Shown here piece after piece: positions 62,436 to 64,000 of a DNA stretch of 64,000 bases. Numbering within the stretch: the stretch's first letter is position 1; each line of letters starts with the position of its first letter. Under the pieces are notes generated by a model. The model made no database searches, was not told the origin of the DNA, and saw only the letters and a program-made list of their open reading frames with translations. A program made the position numbers and the translations under genes. Source of the DNA: JALYOC01 sp036675345 (GTDB taxonomy: Bacteria > Myxococcota > Myxococcia > Myxococcales > Myxococcaceae); NCBI GenBank assembly GCA_036675345.1, contig JAKFFE010000018.1:372001-436000 (forward strand), given 5' to 3'.

Positions 62436-62945
62436 TCAAGAAGCCTTGACCGTGAAGGACTTCAGCTCCTGCCCCGCGCGCAGCAGTCGCAGGGTCCAGG
62501 TTCCGGCCTTGGGGATTCGCACCGTGGTCCAGTTCCGGGTGCGGATGCTGTCCCCGCGCAGCTTGATGTCCTTGGTCTCCCGCACCGTGTCTCCCTGGAG
62601 GACCTGGACGGAAAGATCCTCCACCAGCTCTCCGCTGGGCAGCAGGTAGGACTGCCAGAGGATCACCGGGGTGCCGGCCTTGATTCCCTCCGCCGGCACC
62701 GGGGTCAGGCATTCGTTCTTGTGCTCTCCGTCCCGGGCCACCTCCAGGCACAGCTTGGCCTCGGCCAGGGCGGGACCGTTCCCCTTCCCCTTGAAGTAGT
62801 AACTCCAGAAGGAGCGGATCGCCTCCGGGGTGGGCTTCTCCATCGCCACCGGGGCCGGCGCGGACGCCGTCGCGGGCGGAGCCTGCTGGGCCAGCGCGGC
62901 CTGCGAGAACGAGAGCACCGCCACCAGCGTCGCGATCCTGGACAT
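62436..62945 (-). CDS. Secreted protein of unknown function
   Basis: A 169-residue protein with a Sec signal peptide (RIATLVAVLSFSQAALAQQ). The mature part has a helical Pro-rich start and a beta-rich C-terminal domain (VILWQSYLLPSGELVEDLSV; GTWTLRLLRAGQELKSFTV) that looks like a small beta-sandwich. The start at 62945 is favoured over 62948 by spacing to GGAGG. It is followed after 31 bp by the VWA-like gene. Family not recognised. Confidence 0.82.
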   Translation of the reverse strand: MSRIATLVAVLSFSQAALAQQAPPATASAPAPVAMEKPTPEAIRSFWSYYFKGKGNGPALAEAKLCLEVARDGEHKNECLTPVPAEGIKAGTPVILWQSYLLPSGELVEDLSVQVLQGDTVRETKDIKLRGDSIRTRNWTTVRIPKAGTWTLRLLRAGQELKSFTVKAS

Positions 62946-63006
62946 CATACTTCCTCCCCCAAGGGTTGAACTGCCACCCATGGTAGGCCCGAAGCGTGGC
63001 CGGAGA

Positions 63007-63729
63007 TCAACGCGCATCTGGAGGAAGGGGATCCTGGCCGCGGGGCAGCGCGCGCGAAACCAGCACGCACAGCAGGGCCCAGGCGGCGCCCAGGGACCAC
63101 CCGGCCAGCACGTCACTGGGCCAGTGCACGCCCAGGTAGACGCGGCTGATCCCCACCAGCACCATCAGCGTGACCGCCGCGGAGAACAGATACGCCTTAA
63201 CCCGGCGGCGGCGCTGGACCGAGGAGAGCAGCGCGGCGATCGACAGCAAGGTCACCGCGGACATCATCGAGTGGCCGGAGGGAAAGCTGGAGGTCATCAC
63301 CCGGGTGCCCGCCTCCACCAGATCCGGGCGGGGCCGTCGGAACAGGTCCTTGACCCCGAAGGCCAACAGGGTGCCGCCTCCCACCGAGATCATCACCAGC
63401 ACCGCGGTGCGGCGTTTGCGCTCCAGGAACAGATAGCCCACCACCAGCGCGGTGATCAGCAGCAGCACCGGCATGCTCCCCAGCGCGGTGATGTCCCGCC
63501 AGGACTCCTCCATCCAGGGGGGCCCCAGCGGGTCGGAGGGCTGCTGCGGTTCGCGCAGGGAGAGGAGGATCCGGGTGTCCACGGCCTTCCATTCGTCCTC
63601 CGCCACCTCGTCCGCGATCCACGCGAACAGCCAGCCGCAGCTGAGGATCAGCAGGACGATCACCAGGGCGCTGATCTCGCGATCGGCGAACCGGACGCGC
63701 AGACGCTGGAGGGCGGGCGGGAGTCTCAC
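63007..63729 (-). CDS. PAP2-family membrane phosphatase
   Basis: A 240-residue integral membrane enzyme. The three PAP2 motifs are intact: KDLFRRPRP (motif 1), SSFPSGHSM (motif 2, catalytic His) and SRVYLGVHWPSD (motif 3, nucleophile His). About six transmembrane helices flank them. It removes phosphate from phosphatidate or undecaprenyl pyrophosphate on the outer face of the inner membrane. The exact lipid cannot be told. It lies 61 bp upstream of the secreted-protein gene, same strand. Confidence 0.93.
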   Translation of the reverse strand: MRLPPALQRLRVRFADREISALVIVLLILSCGWLFAWIADEVAEDEWKAVDTRILLSLREPQQPSDPLGPPWMEESWRDITALGSMPVLLLITALVVGYLFLERKRRTAVLVMISVGGGTLLAFGVKDLFRRPRPDLVEAGTRVMTSSFPSGHSMMSAVTLLSIAALLSSVQRRRRVKAYLFSAAVTLMVLVGISRVYLGVHWPSDVLAGWSLGAAWALLCVLVSRALPRGQDPLPPDAR

Positions 63730-63790
63730 GTGCGGGTTCTAGCGTCCGGGGTCTTGTGCGTCGACGTGGGATAAATTACGCAGCGAATCC

Positions 63791-64000
63791 ATGATCCCCT
63801 CCTCGCCTGGCATTGCCACGTTTCGAGCCCGTATCGCGCAGGGCCTCCGTGAGGACGGCCAGATCGATCACTACGACGTCGAGTACGCGGCGATGGCGCT
63901 GGTGAACGCCGACGATCCGGAGCTGGACGAGCTGGAGCGCAACGCCATCCGGCAGCTGATCAAGTCGGACAGCTTCCAGCAGCACGCCACCCCGCGCGCG
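63791..64000 (+). CDS. Hypothetical protein, 5' part only (cut by window end)
   Basis: From the ATG at 63791 the frame stays open for 70 codons to the window edge. The start is MIPSSPGIATFRARIAQGLR, then an acidic helical stretch (YAAMALVNADDPELDELERN). There is no signal peptide, and no ribosome site is clear. The family is not recognised, and the true start could differ. Confidence 0.6.
   Translation, partial: MIPSSPGIATFRARIAQGLREDGQIDHYDVEYAAMALVNADDPELDELERNAIRQLIKSDSFQQHATPRA

Overview
The window is very GC-rich, densely packed DNA of the kind found in Myxococcota. The lineage call rests on several features. There are many large lipoproteins with Asp/Gly-rich linkers. One protein has a C-terminal Cys-TM-Arg-rich tail of the MYXO-CTERM type (59310-60644). 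Several proteins carry VWA and calcium-binding thrombospondin type 3 repeats. There are also Ser/Thr protein kinases, FHA domains, an FHA-sigma54 activator and hybrid histidine kinases. Neighbouring genes are often joined by ATGA/GTGA overlaps, and GTG and TTG starts are common. No rRNA, tRNA, CRISPR array, prophage or insertion sequence was seen. No gap between genes exceeds 300 bp.

1-6.4 kb: a minus-strand run (class V aminotransferase, two WYL regulators, a truncated FHA gene), a small secreted protein, a vapBC toxin-antitoxin pair with a recognisable leaderless promoter/operator, a 5'-truncated calpain-like protease remnant directly beside vapB, and proB. 6.5-13.2 kb: hflX, a small membrane protein, a cupin, an InlB-B-repeat-like lipoprotein and a Cys-rich lipoprotein with seven ~55-residue repeats.

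13.3-18.3 kb: a tight four-gene operon encoding a tandem-domain Ser/Thr kinase, a TPR-like membrane protein, a zinc metallopeptidase and a D-Ala-D-Ala-ligase-like ATP-grasp enzyme. 18.3-23.9 kb: a complete fructose phosphotransferase operon on the minus strand (EIIA-HPr-EI fusion, 1-phosphofructokinase, EIIB'BC permease). 24-28 kb: a membrane protein, a receiver-domain protein, a second hflX paralogue and gpsA. 28-31.3 kb: an outer-membrane protein and a beta-propeller/di-haem cytochrome lipoprotein with a poly-Asp linker.

31.5-38 kb: a two-component system, a small protein, a methyltransferase, a propeller-like lipoprotein followed by a good intrinsic terminator, and an FHA-sigma54 activator. 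38-41.5 kb: three lipoproteins on the minus strand. 41.6-46.7 kb: a plus-strand operon with an active/inactive M16 peptidase pair and a GMC oxidoreductase with its Tat-exported small subunit. 46.8-53.3 kb: an OmpA-type lipoprotein, an M28 peptidase between two outer-membrane-like proteins, two divergent small lipoproteins and a hybrid histidine kinase.

53.3-62.4 kb: a large minus-strand cluster of surface proteins: three VWA-type lipoproteins (one with a degraded metal site), a pre-peptidase-like multi-repeat lipoprotein and the MYXO-CTERM thrombospondin-3 protein. It is the best candidate for an undescribed cell-surface assembly. 62.4-64 kb: a secreted protein, a PAP2 phosphatase and a gene cut by the window end.
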